Position numbers and translations under genes: made by a program
Notes under the pieces: model-generated
What the model was told of the DNA's origin: nothing
What the model saw: only the letters and a program-made list of their open reading frames with translations
Databases searched by the model: none
In this document: positions 44,049 to 53,143 of the stretch, in pieces
Position numbering within the stretch: position 1 is the stretch's first letter
Layout: each line of letters opens with the position of its first letter
Assembly (NCBI GenBank): GCA_027307045.1
Contig: DAHUXR010000001.1
Coordinates: forward strand, 1 to 64,000
Length of the DNA: 64,000 bases
Reading direction: 5' to 3'
Origin: Acidobacteriaceae bacterium
GTDB taxonomy: Bacteria; Acidobacteriota; Terriglobia; Terriglobales; Acidobacteriaceae

Positions 44049-44075
44049 CGCTCCTTCCTATATGCTGATTGCCTG

Positions 44076-45275
44076 ATGGCAAACGGTCTCGCGAGAAAAG
44101 TGATTGTCAATGAACGGGCAGCCAAACGGCTGCGCGACGGCCATGTATGGGTTTATGCGTCTGACGTGCTCAATGACGCAGGCGCCATGCCTGGCGCGAT
44201 GGTGCATGTAATCGGCCCAAAAGACAAGATTCTGGGCTCGGCGATTTACAGCTCATCGTCACAGATCAAGCTGCGGCTGCTGGGCCGCGATGCTCTGCGG
44301 TCGGAAGAAGAACTGTTGCAATTGATGCGCCAGCGCCTGGCTGAGGCCATTTCGTATCGAGCCAAGGTTGTCCAGAATTCCGATGCCTGCCGCCTGGTGT
44401 TCAGCGAGGCCGACCGCCTGCCGGGGTTGATTGTCGATCGCTATAACGATGTTTTTACCCTGCAGGTTCTTACACAGGCGTGGGCCGCTCCTGAGCGGAA
44501 GCAGGCCATCATCGAAGGGCTGAGGGAATTTGCCGGCGCAGAAAACATTGTGGAGCGCGCCGATGCTCGCATTCGCGAACTGGAACAGTTGCCGGAGATG
44601 GAGTCCGGGCTGGTTGGGGGCCACAAGAGCAGCACGGTTTTTACGATGAACAGCGTCAAGTTTCACTATGACGCGCTTGGAGGCCAGAAGACCGGAGCGT
44701 TCCTGGACCAGCGTGAGAATTACGCAGCGGCCGCGCAATACGCGACGGGGGAAGCGCTGGATGTTTGTACGTACCAAGGCGGCTTTGCCCTGCATCTGTC
44801 GCGTGTCTGCGGCAAGGTGACCGCCGTGGATATCTCCCGCGAAGTGCTGGAAGTGGCCGAACAGAATGAAAAGCTGAATGCACCAGCGAACAAGACTGAG
44901 ATTGAGTGGATTGAGGGAAATGCCTTTGACCTGATGAAGGACTATTCTTCCGCAGGCAAGCAGTACGACACAATCGTGCTTGACCCGCCTGCATTCGCCA
45001 AATCAAAAAAGCATCTGGAATCTGCCCTTCGTGGATATAAAGAGCTGAATCTGCGAGCGATGAAGATGCTGCGTCCCGGCGGAGTGCTGGTCACGTGCTC
45101 ATGCTCGTTTGCCGTAGGCGAACAGGGCTTTTTCGAGGTGTTAAATGAGGCCGCGCAGGACGCCCACCGGTCTGTCAGAGTGCTGGAAAAGCGAACCCAG
45201 GCTAAAGATCACCCGATCCTGCTGGGCGTGCCGGAGACGTTTTATCTGAAGTGCTTTGTGCTTTCCGTGAGCTAG
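44076..45275 (+). CDS. rlmI: RlmI-like 23S rRNA (cytosine-5) methyltransferase
   Basis: 399 residues. An N-terminal PUA domain (RLRDGHVWVYASDV, then GPKDKILGSAIYS) is followed by an SAM-binding core with DVCTYQGGFALHLSRVCGKVT (motif I) and VLDPPAFAKSKKHLESAL; the active-site LVTCSCSF carries two Cys, as expected for cytosine-5 methylation with a Cys nucleophile. RlmI modifies C1962 of 23S rRNA, but close paralogues differ in target. It lies 27 bp after the zinc ribbon gene. A strong promoter for hsp20 lies downstream. Confidence 0.88.
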   Translation: MANGLARKVIVNERAAKRLRDGHVWVYASDVLNDAGAMPGAMVHVIGPKDKILGSAIYSSSSQIKLRLLGRDALRSEEELLQLMRQRLAEAISYRAKVVQNSDACRLVFSEADRLPGLIVDRYNDVFTLQVLTQAWAAPERKQAIIEGLREFAGAENIVERADARIRELEQLPEMESGLVGGHKSSTVFTMNSVKFHYDALGGQKTGAFLDQRENYAAAAQYATGEALDVCTYQGGFALHLSRVCGKVTAVDISREVLEVAEQNEKLNAPANKTEIEWIEGNAFDLMKDYSSAGKQYDTIVLDPPAFAKSKKHLESALRGYKELNLRAMKMLRPGGVLVTCSCSFAVGEQGFFEVLNEAAQDAHRSVRVLEKRTQAKDHPILLGVPETFYLKCFVLSVS

Positions 45276-45338
45276 AAACCATCTTCAATTTGGCCTTAAG
45301 TGATTGAAAATAATACGAATATTTTTCTCTATAAATAC

Positions 45339-45367
45339 TTGACAATAATACACTCATATTTTATTAT
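45339..45367 (+). promoter_or_regulatory. Strong sigma-70 promoter of hsp20
   Basis: TTGACA, 17 bp, TATTAT, in a very AT-rich stretch 80 bp before the Hsp20 start. An AATAATAC-(3-5)-ATATTTT block occurs as a direct repeat at 45309 and 45344, 35 bp apart, covering the -35 area. No CIRCE (GAGTGCTAA type) or HAIR sequence was found. The repeat may bind a regulator. Confidence 0.7.
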
Positions 45368-45447
45368 CTGTTTGTAGTCATACAGCATCAAATCATTCGT
45401 TAGCGGCAATCATAAGAAACACAACTTATTTGAAGGAGACAAGAAAC

Positions 45448-45888
45448 ATGACCATCACTCGAATCGATCCCTTCCGCGAACTGGCGAGCTTTTTTGAGAC
45501 TTTTACCGAGCCAACCGGAAAAGACCAGTTGACTGCGGGAAGCTTTGTTCCTCCCGTTGACGTGTACGAGGACGAGCAGAACCTGGTACTCAAGCTGGAA
45601 ATTCCTGGCCTGAACGATGAAGACATCAACGTCAGCGTGGAGAACAACACACTGACCGTCCAGGGCGAGCGCAAGTTTGAGAAGGAAGAGAAAGAAGAGA
45701 ACTTCCATCGCATTGAGCGCCGGTACGGCTCTTTCGTCCGCACTTTTAAGCTCCCCAACACCGTGGACGCGGAGAAAGTGGAAGCCGCCTACGACAAGGG
45801 CATTTTGAAGATCACGCTGGCAAAGCGGGCAGAAGCCAAGCCGCGGCAGATCAAAGTTGGAATCGGCCAGAAGACCCTCCAGGGGTAA
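45448..45888 (+). CDS. Small heat shock protein, Hsp20/alpha-crystallin
   Basis: 146 residues. An N-terminal DPFRELASFFETF segment precedes the alpha-crystallin domain (about 34-130), with NLVLKLEIPGLNDEDINVS, NTLTVQGERK and a C-terminal GILKITLAKR strand. The tail contains RQIKVGI, close to the IxI dimerisation motif. These ATP-independent chaperones hold unfolding proteins for ClpB/DnaK. The AAGGAGA at 45433-45439 supports the ATG at 45448. It has a strong promoter upstream and a terminator downstream, and clpB is 257 bp further on. Confidence 0.93.
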   Translation: MTITRIDPFRELASFFETFTEPTGKDQLTAGSFVPPVDVYEDEQNLVLKLEIPGLNDEDINVSVENNTLTVQGERKFEKEEKEENFHRIERRYGSFVRTFKLPNTVDAEKVEAAYDKGILKITLAKRAEAKPRQIKVGIGQKTLQG

Positions 45889-45927
45889 GCGGCATGGAGA
45901 AGGCCAGAAGCTGCTTGATGAAGGCCG

Positions 45928-45962
45928 AACGGGAGATGGATGCTCATCTCCCGTTTTCTTTT
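45928..45962 (+). terminator. Rho-independent terminator of hsp20
   Basis: An 11-bp stem (AACGGGAGATG / CATCTCCCGTT, 45928-45938 and 45945-45955) with a 6-nt loop, followed by TTTTCTTTT. It lies 40 bp past the stop. Confidence 0.9.
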
Positions 45963-46144
45963 AAGCAAGAGCCTGCAAAAATCGGCAGATCAAGCGCAAA
46001 AAGAAGACAATAGAAAACTGAAACACCTGGCAGCAGCAAACGATCTAATAGAAGTTGAGCCGGGTTGGCGGCGTCTGAGCCACCAGGCGAAATCCTGAGC
46101 GAAGCGAAGGATCTCTTTCATAAAAAAGTTTTAGGAGCACTTAT

Positions 46145-48793
46145 ATGGCAATTCGTTGGGACAAATTCACAATCAAAGCGCAGGAAGCAATCCAGCAGGC
46201 AAATGAGCTGGCGGGCCAGCACGGCAATCCGGAAATGCTGCCGTTGCATTTGCTGGCTGGGCTGTTACGGGACAGCGAAGGGATTGTTGCGCCCGTCCTG
46301 GCCAAGCTGGGCGTGAATCCGGCGGCGCTGCAGTCGCAGGTGATGGAGAGGATTGACCGGCTTCCGAAGGTTTCCGGTGCCGCGGCCCAGCCGCACCTTT
46401 CCGTCGCGATGTCGAAATTGCTGGACCAGGCTTTCAAAGAAGCGGACACGTTCAAGGACGAGTACGTCTCCACGGAGCACCTGCTGCTGGCGATGACGGC
46501 TGACAAGGACAAGGCCAACGAAGCGCGCCAGCTTTTAACCGCCGCAGGCGCGGAACATGATGCGATTTTGAAGGCGCTGACTTCTGTTCGCGGTTCTCAG
46601 CGCGTGACCGACCAGAATCCTGAAGGCAAATACCAGGCGCTGTCTCGCTATGCCAAAGACCTGACCGAACTGGCGCGCAAAGGCAAACTTGATCCAGTGA
46701 TTGGACGCGACGAAGAAATTCGCCGCGTGGTGCAGGTGCTCTCACGCAGGACGAAGAACAATCCAGTGCTGATTGGCGAGCCGGGCGTGGGAAAGACGGC
46801 CATTGTGGAAGGGCTGGCGCAGCGCATCATCTCGGGCGATGTCCCGGAAATCCTGAAGAACAAGCGCGTTGTCGGCCTCGATCTGGGTTCGATGCTGGCT
46901 GGAGCAAAGTATCGCGGTGAGTTTGAAGACCGGTTGAAGGCGGTCCTCAAGGAAATTGAAGACTCCAACGGACAGATCGTCCTCTTTATCGACGAGTTGC
47001 ACACGCTGGTGGGCGCGGGCGCTTCTGAAGGCGCGATTGATGCCAGCAACATGCTCAAGCCGGCATTGGCCCGCGGAGAGCTGCGCGCGATTGGCGCGAC
47101 AACGCTGAACGAATACCGTAAATACATAGAGAAAGACGCAGCGCTGGAGCGGCGTTTCCAGCCGGTATTTGTGGGCGAGCCGAACGTGGAAGACACGATC
47201 TCGATTCTGCGCGGCTTAAAGGAAAAATATGAAGTGCACCACGGCGTACGGATCAAGGACTCGGCCATTGTTTCGGCTGCGACTTTATCCAACCGCTACA
47301 TTACCGACCGCTTTCTGCCGGACAAGGCGATTGACCTGATCGATGAAGCGGCATCTTCACTGCGCATACAGATTGACTCCATGCCAACGGAGATCGACCA
47401 ACTGGAGCGCAGGGCAACGCAGCTAGAGATCGAAAAACAGGCGCTGAAGAAAGAAGAGGATGCCAACTCCAAAGACCGGTTGGCTGTGGTGGAGCGCGAG
47501 CTGGCGCAGATCCGCGAGCAGGCGAACGCATTGAAGGTCCGCTGGAAGGAAGAGAAAGAAGGCATTACACACATCCGCGGGCTCAAAGAGAAGATCGAGC
47601 AGTTGAAGATTGAAGAGCAGCAGGCGGAGCGCAGCGGAGATCTTGAGCGAGTGGCAGCGATACGTTACGGCGATCTGCGGCAGGCGGAATCCGAATTAAG
47701 GAAACTGAGCGCGCAAGCAGACGATAAGCAACGCCGCATGCTGAAAGAAGAAGTGGACGAAGAAGACGTGGCACGAATCGTCTCCAAGTGGACCGGCGTA
47801 CCGGTCTCGAAGATGCTGGAAGGCGAGGTGCGCAAGCTGGTGAGCATGGAAGACCGGCTGCGCCAGCGTGTGGTCGGCCAGGACGAGGCGTTACAGCGCG
47901 TGTCGAATGCTATCAGGCGTTCGCGCGCAGGGTTGAGCGATCCCAAGAAGCCGATTGGCTCGTTCATCTTCCTGGGGCCGACCGGCGTAGGAAAGACCGA
48001 ACTCGCGCGTGCGGTGGCGGAGTTCTTGTTTGACGACGAGCACGCGATGGTGCGCATCGACATGTCGGAATATATGGAAAAGCATGCCGTATCAAGGCTG
48101 ATTGGCGCGCCTCCGGGATACATCGGCTATGACGAAGGCGGGCAGCTTACAGAAGCTGTGCGCCGCCGGCCTTACAGCGTGATTCTATTCGACGAAATTG
48201 AGAAGGCGCATCCGGATGTGTTCAATATCCTGCTGCAGATTCTTGATGATGGCCGACTGACCGATTCGCGCGGCCGCACCGTGGACTTCAAGAACGCGGT
48301 GATCATTATGACGTCGAACATTGGCGCAAGTTATTTGCAGGCTGAGGGCGTGAGTTCGCCGGAGGCATTTGCCGAGGCCACCGACCATGTGATGGAAGCG
48401 CTGCGGCAGCATTTCCGTCCGGAGTTCCTGAATCGCGTGGACGACGTGATTGTATTCAAGCCCCTGGGTGAGGAGCAGTTGACGCACATCATCGAGTTGC
48501 GCCTGGACGATCTGCGCAAGCTACTGGCGGACCGCAAGATCACCATCGAGCTTACACAGCCGGCCAAGGAGCTGCTGTTCCTGGAAGGATATGATCGGGC
48601 TTACGGCGCGCGTCCGCTTAAGCGGGCGATCCAGCGGCTGATTCAGGACCCGCTGGCATTGAAGATACTGGAGGGCGAAGTGCTTCATGGAGATCATGTG
48701 GTCGTGGACGCCGACGTGCCCAAACGGCAGATGGTGTTCACCGTAAGTGGACTGGTGGAAGCAAAGCCGATGCCGGCAAAACGCGCGAGCTAA
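46145..48793 (+). CDS. clpB: ClpB, disaggregase
   Basis: 882 residues. The Clp N-domain (about 1-145, [16 protein letters not shown] and duplicate) is followed by NBD1 with Walker A GEPGVGKT near 213, a long middle coiled-coil domain (about 400-520, with [19 protein letters not shown] and helix repeats), and NBD2 with Walker A GPTGVGKT near 615. The middle domain separates ClpB from ClpA/ClpC. It resolubilises aggregates together with DnaK and small heat-shock proteins. GGAG lies before the ATG. A copy of an imperfect palindrome with ATCCTGAGC lies at 46092-46112 upstream. A terminator follows. Confidence 0.97.
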   Translation: MAIRWDKFTIKAQEAIQQANELAGQHGNPEMLPLHLLAGLLRDSEGIVAPVLAKLGVNPAALQSQVMERIDRLPKVSGAAAQPHLSVAMSKLLDQAFKEADTFKDEYVSTEHLLLAMTADKDKANEARQLLTAAGAEHDAILKALTSVRGSQRVTDQNPEGKYQALSRYAKDLTELARKGKLDPVIGRDEEIRRVVQVLSRRTKNNPVLIGEPGVGKTAIVEGLAQRIISGDVPEILKNKRVVGLDLGSMLAGAKYRGEFEDRLKAVLKEIEDSNGQIVLFIDELHTLVGAGASEGAIDASNMLKPALARGELRAIGATTLNEYRKYIEKDAALERRFQPVFVGEPNVEDTISILRGLKEKYEVHHGVRIKDSAIVSAATLSNRYITDRFLPDKAIDLIDEAASSLRIQIDSMPTEIDQLERRATQLEIEKQALKKEEDANSKDRLAVVERELAQIREQANALKVRWKEEKEGITHIRGLKEKIEQLKIEEQQAERSGDLERVAAIRYGDLRQAESELRKLSAQADDKQRRMLKEEVDEEDVARIVSKWTGVPVSKMLEGEVRKLVSMEDRLRQRVVGQDEALQRVSNAIRRSRAGLSDPKKPIGSFIFLGPTGVGKTELARAVAEFLFDDEHAMVRIDMSEYMEKHAVSRLIGAPPGYIGYDEGGQLTEAVRRRPYSVILFDEIEKAHPDVFNILLQILDDGRLTDSRGRTVDFKNAVIIMTSNIGASYLQAEGVSSPEAFAEATDHVMEALRQHFRPEFLNRVDDVIVFKPLGEEQLTHIIELRLDDLRKLLADRKITIELTQPAKELLFLEGYDRAYGARPLKRAIQRLIQDPLALKILEGEVLHGDHVVVDADVPKRQMVFTVSGLVEAKPMPAKRAS

Positions 48794-48807
48794 GCCCAAG
48801 ATGATTG

Positions 48808-48856
48808 AGGCCGCCAATCAGCAATTTTCTAAAAGCTGGTTCGCGGCCTTTTTTTT
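48808..48856 (+). terminator. Rho-independent terminator of clpB
   Basis: Arms 48808-48822 and 48835-48849 (AGGCCGCC-AATCAGC pairing with GCTGGTT-CGCGGCCT) are broken by one C-C mismatch and one G-T pair; the loop is 12 nt and eight T residues follow. It can also limit transcription of the opposite FmdB-type gene. Confidence 0.85.
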
Positions 48857-48881
48857 GCCTGCGAGAGAGGCTCGCGGGAGT

Positions 48882-49223
48882 TCAATCTTTGGATTTCTTG
48901 CTTTCAGACCGTTTGGATTCTGACTTTTTCGAGCTGCTGTCCTTGTCTTTCGACTTGGAGCCGTCTTCTTTGGCGGCAGATTCTTTTTTCTCTGAACCGG
49001 ATTTCTCGGAGCTGCCTTCTGGCTTGGGCTTTTCGGACTTGTCCTTGCCGCCGTAGTCGGTCACGTACCAGCCAGTGCCCTTGAACTGGACGTTTGGAGC
49101 ATGCATGACCTTTTCGACCGGGCCGCCGCACTCCGGACACTTCCTAACGGGCGGATCGGAAAACTTTTGTATCTTTTCGAATTTGTGTTTGCATTTCTTG
49201 CACTGATATTCGTAAAGAGGCAC
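48882..49223 (-). CDS. FmdB-family zinc ribbon protein with Ser/Lys-rich tail
   Basis: 113 residues. The N-terminal MPLYEYQCKKCKHKFE with a second CPECGGP (C-x2-C...C-x2-C) is the FmdB/Zn-ribbon type; such proteins are thought to regulate or assist gene expression but are poorly characterised. From residue 60 on, the tail is a disordered Ser/Lys/Glu run (KKSESKRSESKKSK type). It is divergent from rsmI with 123 bp between starts, and convergent with clpB. Confidence 0.85.
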   Translation of the reverse strand: MPLYEYQCKKCKHKFEKIQKFSDPPVRKCPECGGPVEKVMHAPNVQFKGTGWYVTDYGGKDKSEKPKPEGSSEKSGSEKKESAAKEDGSKSKDKDSSSKKSESKRSESKKSKD

Positions 49224-49346
49224 TTAAAGACACCCTCAATTGTAAGAGTTTGCGATGTGATTTTAGCAGAGAGCCGCAAGCGGAAAGAATTCGGGCAAAA
49301 CAGTTGTTCAGGGCGGGTGCTATTCTTAGCGCCGGAAAGCAAACGC

Positions 49347-50204
49347 ATGACCGAGCAGAAAAAACCGGGCACGCTATACGTGGTGGCGACTCCGATCGGC
49401 AATCTGGAGGACATTTCCTATCGCGCTGTGCGAGTGTTCAAAGAGGCCGATCTGATTGCCTGCGAGGACACGCGCCACACGGCCAAGCTGCTGCATCACT
49501 ATGGCATTGACAAGCCCACCGTCAGCTACCACGAACACAATGAGGCTGCGCGGGCGGAAGAACTGGTTGCCAAGATGGAGCAGGGACTGAACGTTGCCCA
49601 GGTTTCTGATGCCGGCATGCCGGGAATTTCCGATCCGGGCTATCGCGTGATCAAACTGGCGATTGAGCGCGGCGTGCCGGTGGTTCCGATTCCGGGCGCG
49701 TCGGCGCTGGTGGCGGCGCTGGCTGCCAGCGGATTGCCGACGGATAGCTTTCAGTTTCTGGGCTTTTTGCCGGCGCGTTCCGGTGAGCGACGCACGCTGC
49801 TGGAGTCAGTGCGGGATGCGCAGCAGACGACTGTGGTTTATGAAGCACCGCATCGCATTGCGGAGACGATGAAGGATATTGTTGAGCTGTTGGGAGCTGA
49901 GCGGCCGGTGGTGCTGGCGCGTGAGCTGACAAAGGTACATGAGGAGTTTATTCGCGGCAGCGCGGCGGAAGTCCTGCAAAGAGTCCAACAACATGAGTTG
50001 AAGGGCGAGATGACACTGCTGATTGGCAAAAGTGAGCGTGCCGCCGTGCCTGCTGGCAGGAAAGATATTGCATCGCGGGTTGAGGAAATCATGCGCGAGG
50101 GAAGCGTTGACGAGAATACTGCTCTGAAGGTGGTGGCGAAAGAGTTGGGTGTTTCCAAGAGTGAAGCCTATCGGGAGTTGCAGCGGGTGAAGCGCAAGAA
50201 GTAA
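49347..50204 (+). CDS. rsmI: RsmI, 16S rRNA ribose methyltransferase
   Basis: 285 residues of the tetrapyrrole-methylase fold. The N-terminal LYVVATPIGNLEDISYRA motif, DLIACEDTRHTAKLL, QVSDAGMPGISDPGYR and VPIPGASALVAAL are diagnostic for RsmI, which 2'-O-methylates C1402 of 16S rRNA with SAM. The C-terminal 40 residues hold a helix-turn-helix-like tail (VAKELGVSKSEAYRELQRVK). An 82-codon longer frame from 49101 is not preferred because the conserved domain begins right after the ATG at 49347. It lies opposite the FmdB-type gene. Confidence 0.96.
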   Translation: MTEQKKPGTLYVVATPIGNLEDISYRAVRVFKEADLIACEDTRHTAKLLHHYGIDKPTVSYHEHNEAARAEELVAKMEQGLNVAQVSDAGMPGISDPGYRVIKLAIERGVPVVPIPGASALVAALAASGLPTDSFQFLGFLPARSGERRTLLESVRDAQQTTVVYEAPHRIAETMKDIVELLGAERPVVLARELTKVHEEFIRGSAAEVLQRVQQHELKGEMTLLIGKSERAAVPAGRKDIASRVEEIMREGSVDENTALKVVAKELGVSKSEAYRELQRVKRKK

Positions 50205-50247
50205 AAGTGTGGAGCGCAGACGCCCTGGGATTATTAAGATCCTTTAG

Positions 50248-50267
50248 CGCAGCCGAGGGCGGCTGCG
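50248..50267. repeat. REP-like hairpin after rsmI
   Basis: An 8-bp stem CGCAGCCG / CGGCTGCG with an AGGG loop. Its reverse complement has the same build as 8197-8216, and the flanking reads TTGGAC versus TTGGAG. A half copy (CAGCGCAGCCG) follows at 50291-50301. It lies in the gap between rsmI and a minus-strand gene. Confidence 0.6.
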
Positions 50268-50360
50268 GTCCAAGAATAGTTGTGATTCTTCAGCGCAGCC
50301 GTGGTCCATAATTGTTGCGGGTAAAGGCTCCCCACCCCGTATGGGACACATTCCTGTGAT

Positions 50361-50879
50361 TTACTCCGCTGCTGAAGTGTGATCGTGCACGATTCTCCAT
50401 CCTGCCGGCAGCCGTTTGAAGATCAATGTGAATAATCCGTGAGGTTGTTTACCGTCTGACATGGTGAGATGCCATTCGCCCGTCACCACGGCGGACCGGC
50501 GGCTGAGCAAATCGATATTCAACTTCTGAAATTCAAGTTTGCCCATCTCCTTACCTTCCGCCTGGTAGCGCTGGCGGTAACGAGCCAAAGTGGGTTCCCA
50601 TCCGCGGGTTTCCGTGGCGCCGGAAAAGAACGTGAGATCGGGCGAGTGCCAGTAACCTTGCATGAAAGCTTCAAGCTTGCCGTGGTTCCAGGCCTCGACC
50701 TGGGAGAGCAACAGGTGCTTGATGCCTTCTTCAAGATCGGCGCGCTGGTCGGCAGGAGTTTCTTCCCACTGAGAATTGTCCGCAGGCTTTTGTGGCGGCG
50801 ACGACGATTTGTCCGGCGTTATCGTCTGGGCGGAAAGGACAAAAGGGAGCAGAAGAAGGGCAATCAGTTGAAGGCGCAT
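50361..50879 (-). CDS. Secreted SnoaL/DUF4440-like protein
   Basis: 172 residues with a signal peptide (about 1-18, cleavage near LSAQ). A helix-rich start (ADLEEGIKHLLLSQVEAWNHG) is followed by GYWHSPDLTFFSGATETRGW and VTGEWHLTMSDGKQPHGLFTLIFKRLPAGWRIVHDHTS, a pattern of NTF2/SnoaL-like folds of the DUF4440 type (ketosteroid isomerase-like). Such proteins bind or isomerise small molecules; no substrate can be named. It is convergent with the REP-like repeats and divergent from the protein-kinase gene. Confidence 0.8.
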   Translation of the reverse strand: MRLQLIALLLLPFVLSAQTITPDKSSSPPQKPADNSQWEETPADQRADLEEGIKHLLLSQVEAWNHGKLEAFMQGYWHSPDLTFFSGATETRGWEPTLARYRQRYQAEGKEMGKLEFQKLNIDLLSRRSAVVTGEWHLTMSDGKQPHGLFTLIFKRLPAGWRIVHDHTSAAE

Positions 50880-50973
50880 GGATGCATTGTAAGGCGATAG
50901 GAGCGGTCAAATTAAGGTATTTCTCCCCACTGGGATCGGCAAACTAAAGTCACATGTCCACAGGGGACGAGCA

Positions 50974-51003
50974 TTGACCCGGAGTAATGGAATGAGATAT
51001 TTT
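50974..51003 (+). promoter_or_regulatory. Candidate promoter for kinase-cyclase operon
   Basis: TTGACC, 18 bp, TATTTT, about 110 bp before the kinase start. It is a moderate match, and no other good candidate was seen between 50880 and 51112. Confidence 0.35.
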
Positions 51004-51112
51004 CGGGTCACTCGGAGTGTGTGTCCTCCAGCAATAGTTACGCTTAAATTTGAATACGTCTACTCCCCCAAGACAGGCAAGGGCGCCACTGAGTCAAGAA
51101 GAATAAGCCCTC

Positions 51113-53134
51113 ATGATGTCTATTCAGACGGTTGGCAGATACGAGATTACCGGTGAGCTTGGTCGCGGCGCCATGGGCGTTGTGTACAAGGCGCTGGACC
51201 CTACGATCGGGCGGACCGTAGCGCTTAAAACGATGCGGCTCGACGTCCACGGTCTGGACGCGCAGGAAATGGTGCGCCGTTTCCAGAACGAAGCGCGCGC
51301 CGCGGGCGTCCTCAATCATCCCAACATCGTTACCATTTACGACGCCGGCGAGCAGGACGGAATCTTCTACATCGCCATGGAGTTTATTGAAGGCACCACG
51401 CTGCATGAGCTGCTGACGGAAAAGCGCGTGCTGGCGACGGATGAAGTCTTGCAGCTTACGCGGCAGATTTGCCGCGGACTGGATTATGCGCATTCGAACA
51501 GCATTGTTCATCGCGACATAAAACCTGCCAACATCATGATTACCGGGAACGGCACGGTAAAGATCATGGACTTCGGTATTGCCAAGTCAGGCGGGCAGGT
51601 GACGAATACCGGGCAGGTGCTGGGCACGCCGAACTACATGGCTCCGGAGCAGGTAAAAGGCCGCCAGTTGGATGGACGGTCTGATCTTTTCAGCCTGGGC
51701 GTAATTCTTTACGAGATGCTGACCGGCGAAAAACCATTCGTCGGCCAGAATGTTACGACGATCATTTACAAAATCGTCAATGAAAACCCGATCACGCCAC
51801 GCGATCTGGATGTAACTGTCCATCCCGGTTTGAGCGCGATTGTCACCAAGGCACTGGCCAAAGCGCCTGACGATCGTTACCAGACCGGCGCGGACCTTGT
51901 CCGCGATCTTGAGAGCTACAAACTGGCAGGGCCGGTGCGCACCGGCTCAACTTCTGCTATCACACCTGCGCCCTCAGCTCCGGAAAAAACCCTGGTATTG
52001 CCGTTGCGGGTTGTTGCCGGAAACACCGCCAGAGTCGCCGGAGCGGCTGCGCCGGCGCTGGCTAAAAAGCCTGTTCCGGTAAAGCGCCCCACAACGGCCA
52101 TCCTCTCCAGCAAGCGCAGCGTTCTGATGGCCACTATCGTGACTATTATGGTGCTGGGCGTCGCCATGGGTGGTTATGCGTATCATCGGACGCGCGTAAA
52201 GATGCAGCAGCTTGCGGAAGAGGCAAAGATAAAAGAAGCACAGCAGGCGGCACGCGAGCCAATTGCCATTGCGATTCCCGCGCCCACGCCTGCGCCGAAA
52301 GAAGAAATAGCTCCGGATACGACGGTTAAGTTTTTCCCGGCAAAAAAATCAACGTCCGCGCAAAAAACAGCACCAGCGCCGTTCAAGGCCACCAGTTCGC
52401 CGAATAAAGTTTTCGTCGCACAAAGCGAGTTGAAGTTGCTTTCACAGCCGGACAGCGCCAAGGTGGAAATCGACGGATGGAGCGAGCCGAACTGGGTGAC
52501 GCCGTTTACCGCGTCGCACCTGGCGGCGGGCACGCATACCATCGTGTTCAGCAAGTCCGGCTATCTGCAACAGACAAAATCAGTGGAGTCAGTGGCCGGC
52601 AAGAGCATAGATGTTTCGGCACAGCTTGCGCCGGCAGTTTCCACGATTGTGGTCACCAGCAATCCGCAGGGCGCAAACGTTTGGGTGGACGGCAAAGATA
52701 GCGGCCTGAGCACGCCGACGCAGCTCACCGTCGAAAAAGGATTCCACAAGGTCACGGTGCGCAAAGCCGGGTTCAAAGAAATGTCGATGGAAGATACCGT
52801 GACGGAAGGCCAGACGATGAGCTTCTCGCCGGTCCTGCTGAGCACAAACGTTCAACCTGAAGACGGCAAAAGCTCAAACCCGCTGCGGCGGTTCTTTGGC
52901 ACGGATACGATCCCGGAAGGTAAAGGGCTGGTGCATATCCGGACAAATCCAGAAGGCGCAACTATTTTGGTCGATGGCAAAGCGGCCCCCAAGAAGACGA
53001 ATGCGCGGTGGCCCGCCGATCCAGGCGTTTACAGCATTGTGTTGCAGATGAGCGGCTACAAGCCGGTGCACAGAAACATCAAGGTGCAAAAAGGTAAAGT
53101 CGTTAACATTGACGAGCTTCTAGAAAAACAATAA
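51113..53134 (+). CDS. Ser/Thr protein kinase with PEGA repeats (PknB-like)
   Basis: 673 residues. The kinase domain (about 8-275) has GELGRGAMGVVYKA (P-loop), the ATP-binding Lys39, HRDIKPANIM at 133-142, DFG at 153-155 and APE at 177-179, so it should be active. A Pro/Ala linker leads to one membrane helix at about 340-360, and the extracytoplasmic part has three PEGA-like repeats (about 440-510, 512-580 and 598-665), each with a YxxxxxxSGY or KAGF-type end. Two ATGs occur at 51113 and 51116. It lies 10 bp before the FHA-GAF-cyclase gene, the obvious downstream partner. Confidence 0.93.
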   Translation: MMSIQTVGRYEITGELGRGAMGVVYKALDPTIGRTVALKTMRLDVHGLDAQEMVRRFQNEARAAGVLNHPNIVTIYDAGEQDGIFYIAMEFIEGTTLHELLTEKRVLATDEVLQLTRQICRGLDYAHSNSIVHRDIKPANIMITGNGTVKIMDFGIAKSGGQVTNTGQVLGTPNYMAPEQVKGRQLDGRSDLFSLGVILYEMLTGEKPFVGQNVTTIIYKIVNENPITPRDLDVTVHPGLSAIVTKALAKAPDDRYQTGADLVRDLESYKLAGPVRTGSTSAITPAPSAPEKTLVLPLRVVAGNTARVAGAAAPALAKKPVPVKRPTTAILSSKRSVLMATIVTIMVLGVAMGGYAYHRTRVKMQQLAEEAKIKEAQQAAREPIAIAIPAPTPAPKEEIAPDTTVKFFPAKKSTSAQKTAPAPFKATSSPNKVFVAQSELKLLSQPDSAKVEIDGWSEPNWVTPFTASHLAAGTHTIVFSKSGYLQQTKSVESVAGKSIDVSAQLAPAVSTIVVTSNPQGANVWVDGKDSGLSTPTQLTVEKGFHKVTVRKAGFKEMSMEDTVTEGQTMSFSPVLLSTNVQPEDGKSSNPLRRFFGTDTIPEGKGLVHIRTNPEGATILVDGKAAPKKTNARWPADPGVYSIVLQMSGYKPVHRNIKVQKGKVVNIDELLEKQ

Positions 53135-53143
53135 CCATGGAAT

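Noticed and set aside
45300..45447. CIRCE or HAIR operator before hsp20
   Set aside because: Neither the TTAGCACTC-N9-GAGTGCTAA pattern nor CTTGAGT-N7-ACTCAAG is present.
49101..49346. 82-codon N-terminal extension of rsmI
   Set aside because: It overlaps the divergent FmdB-type gene, and the conserved RsmI domain starts just after the ATG at 49347.
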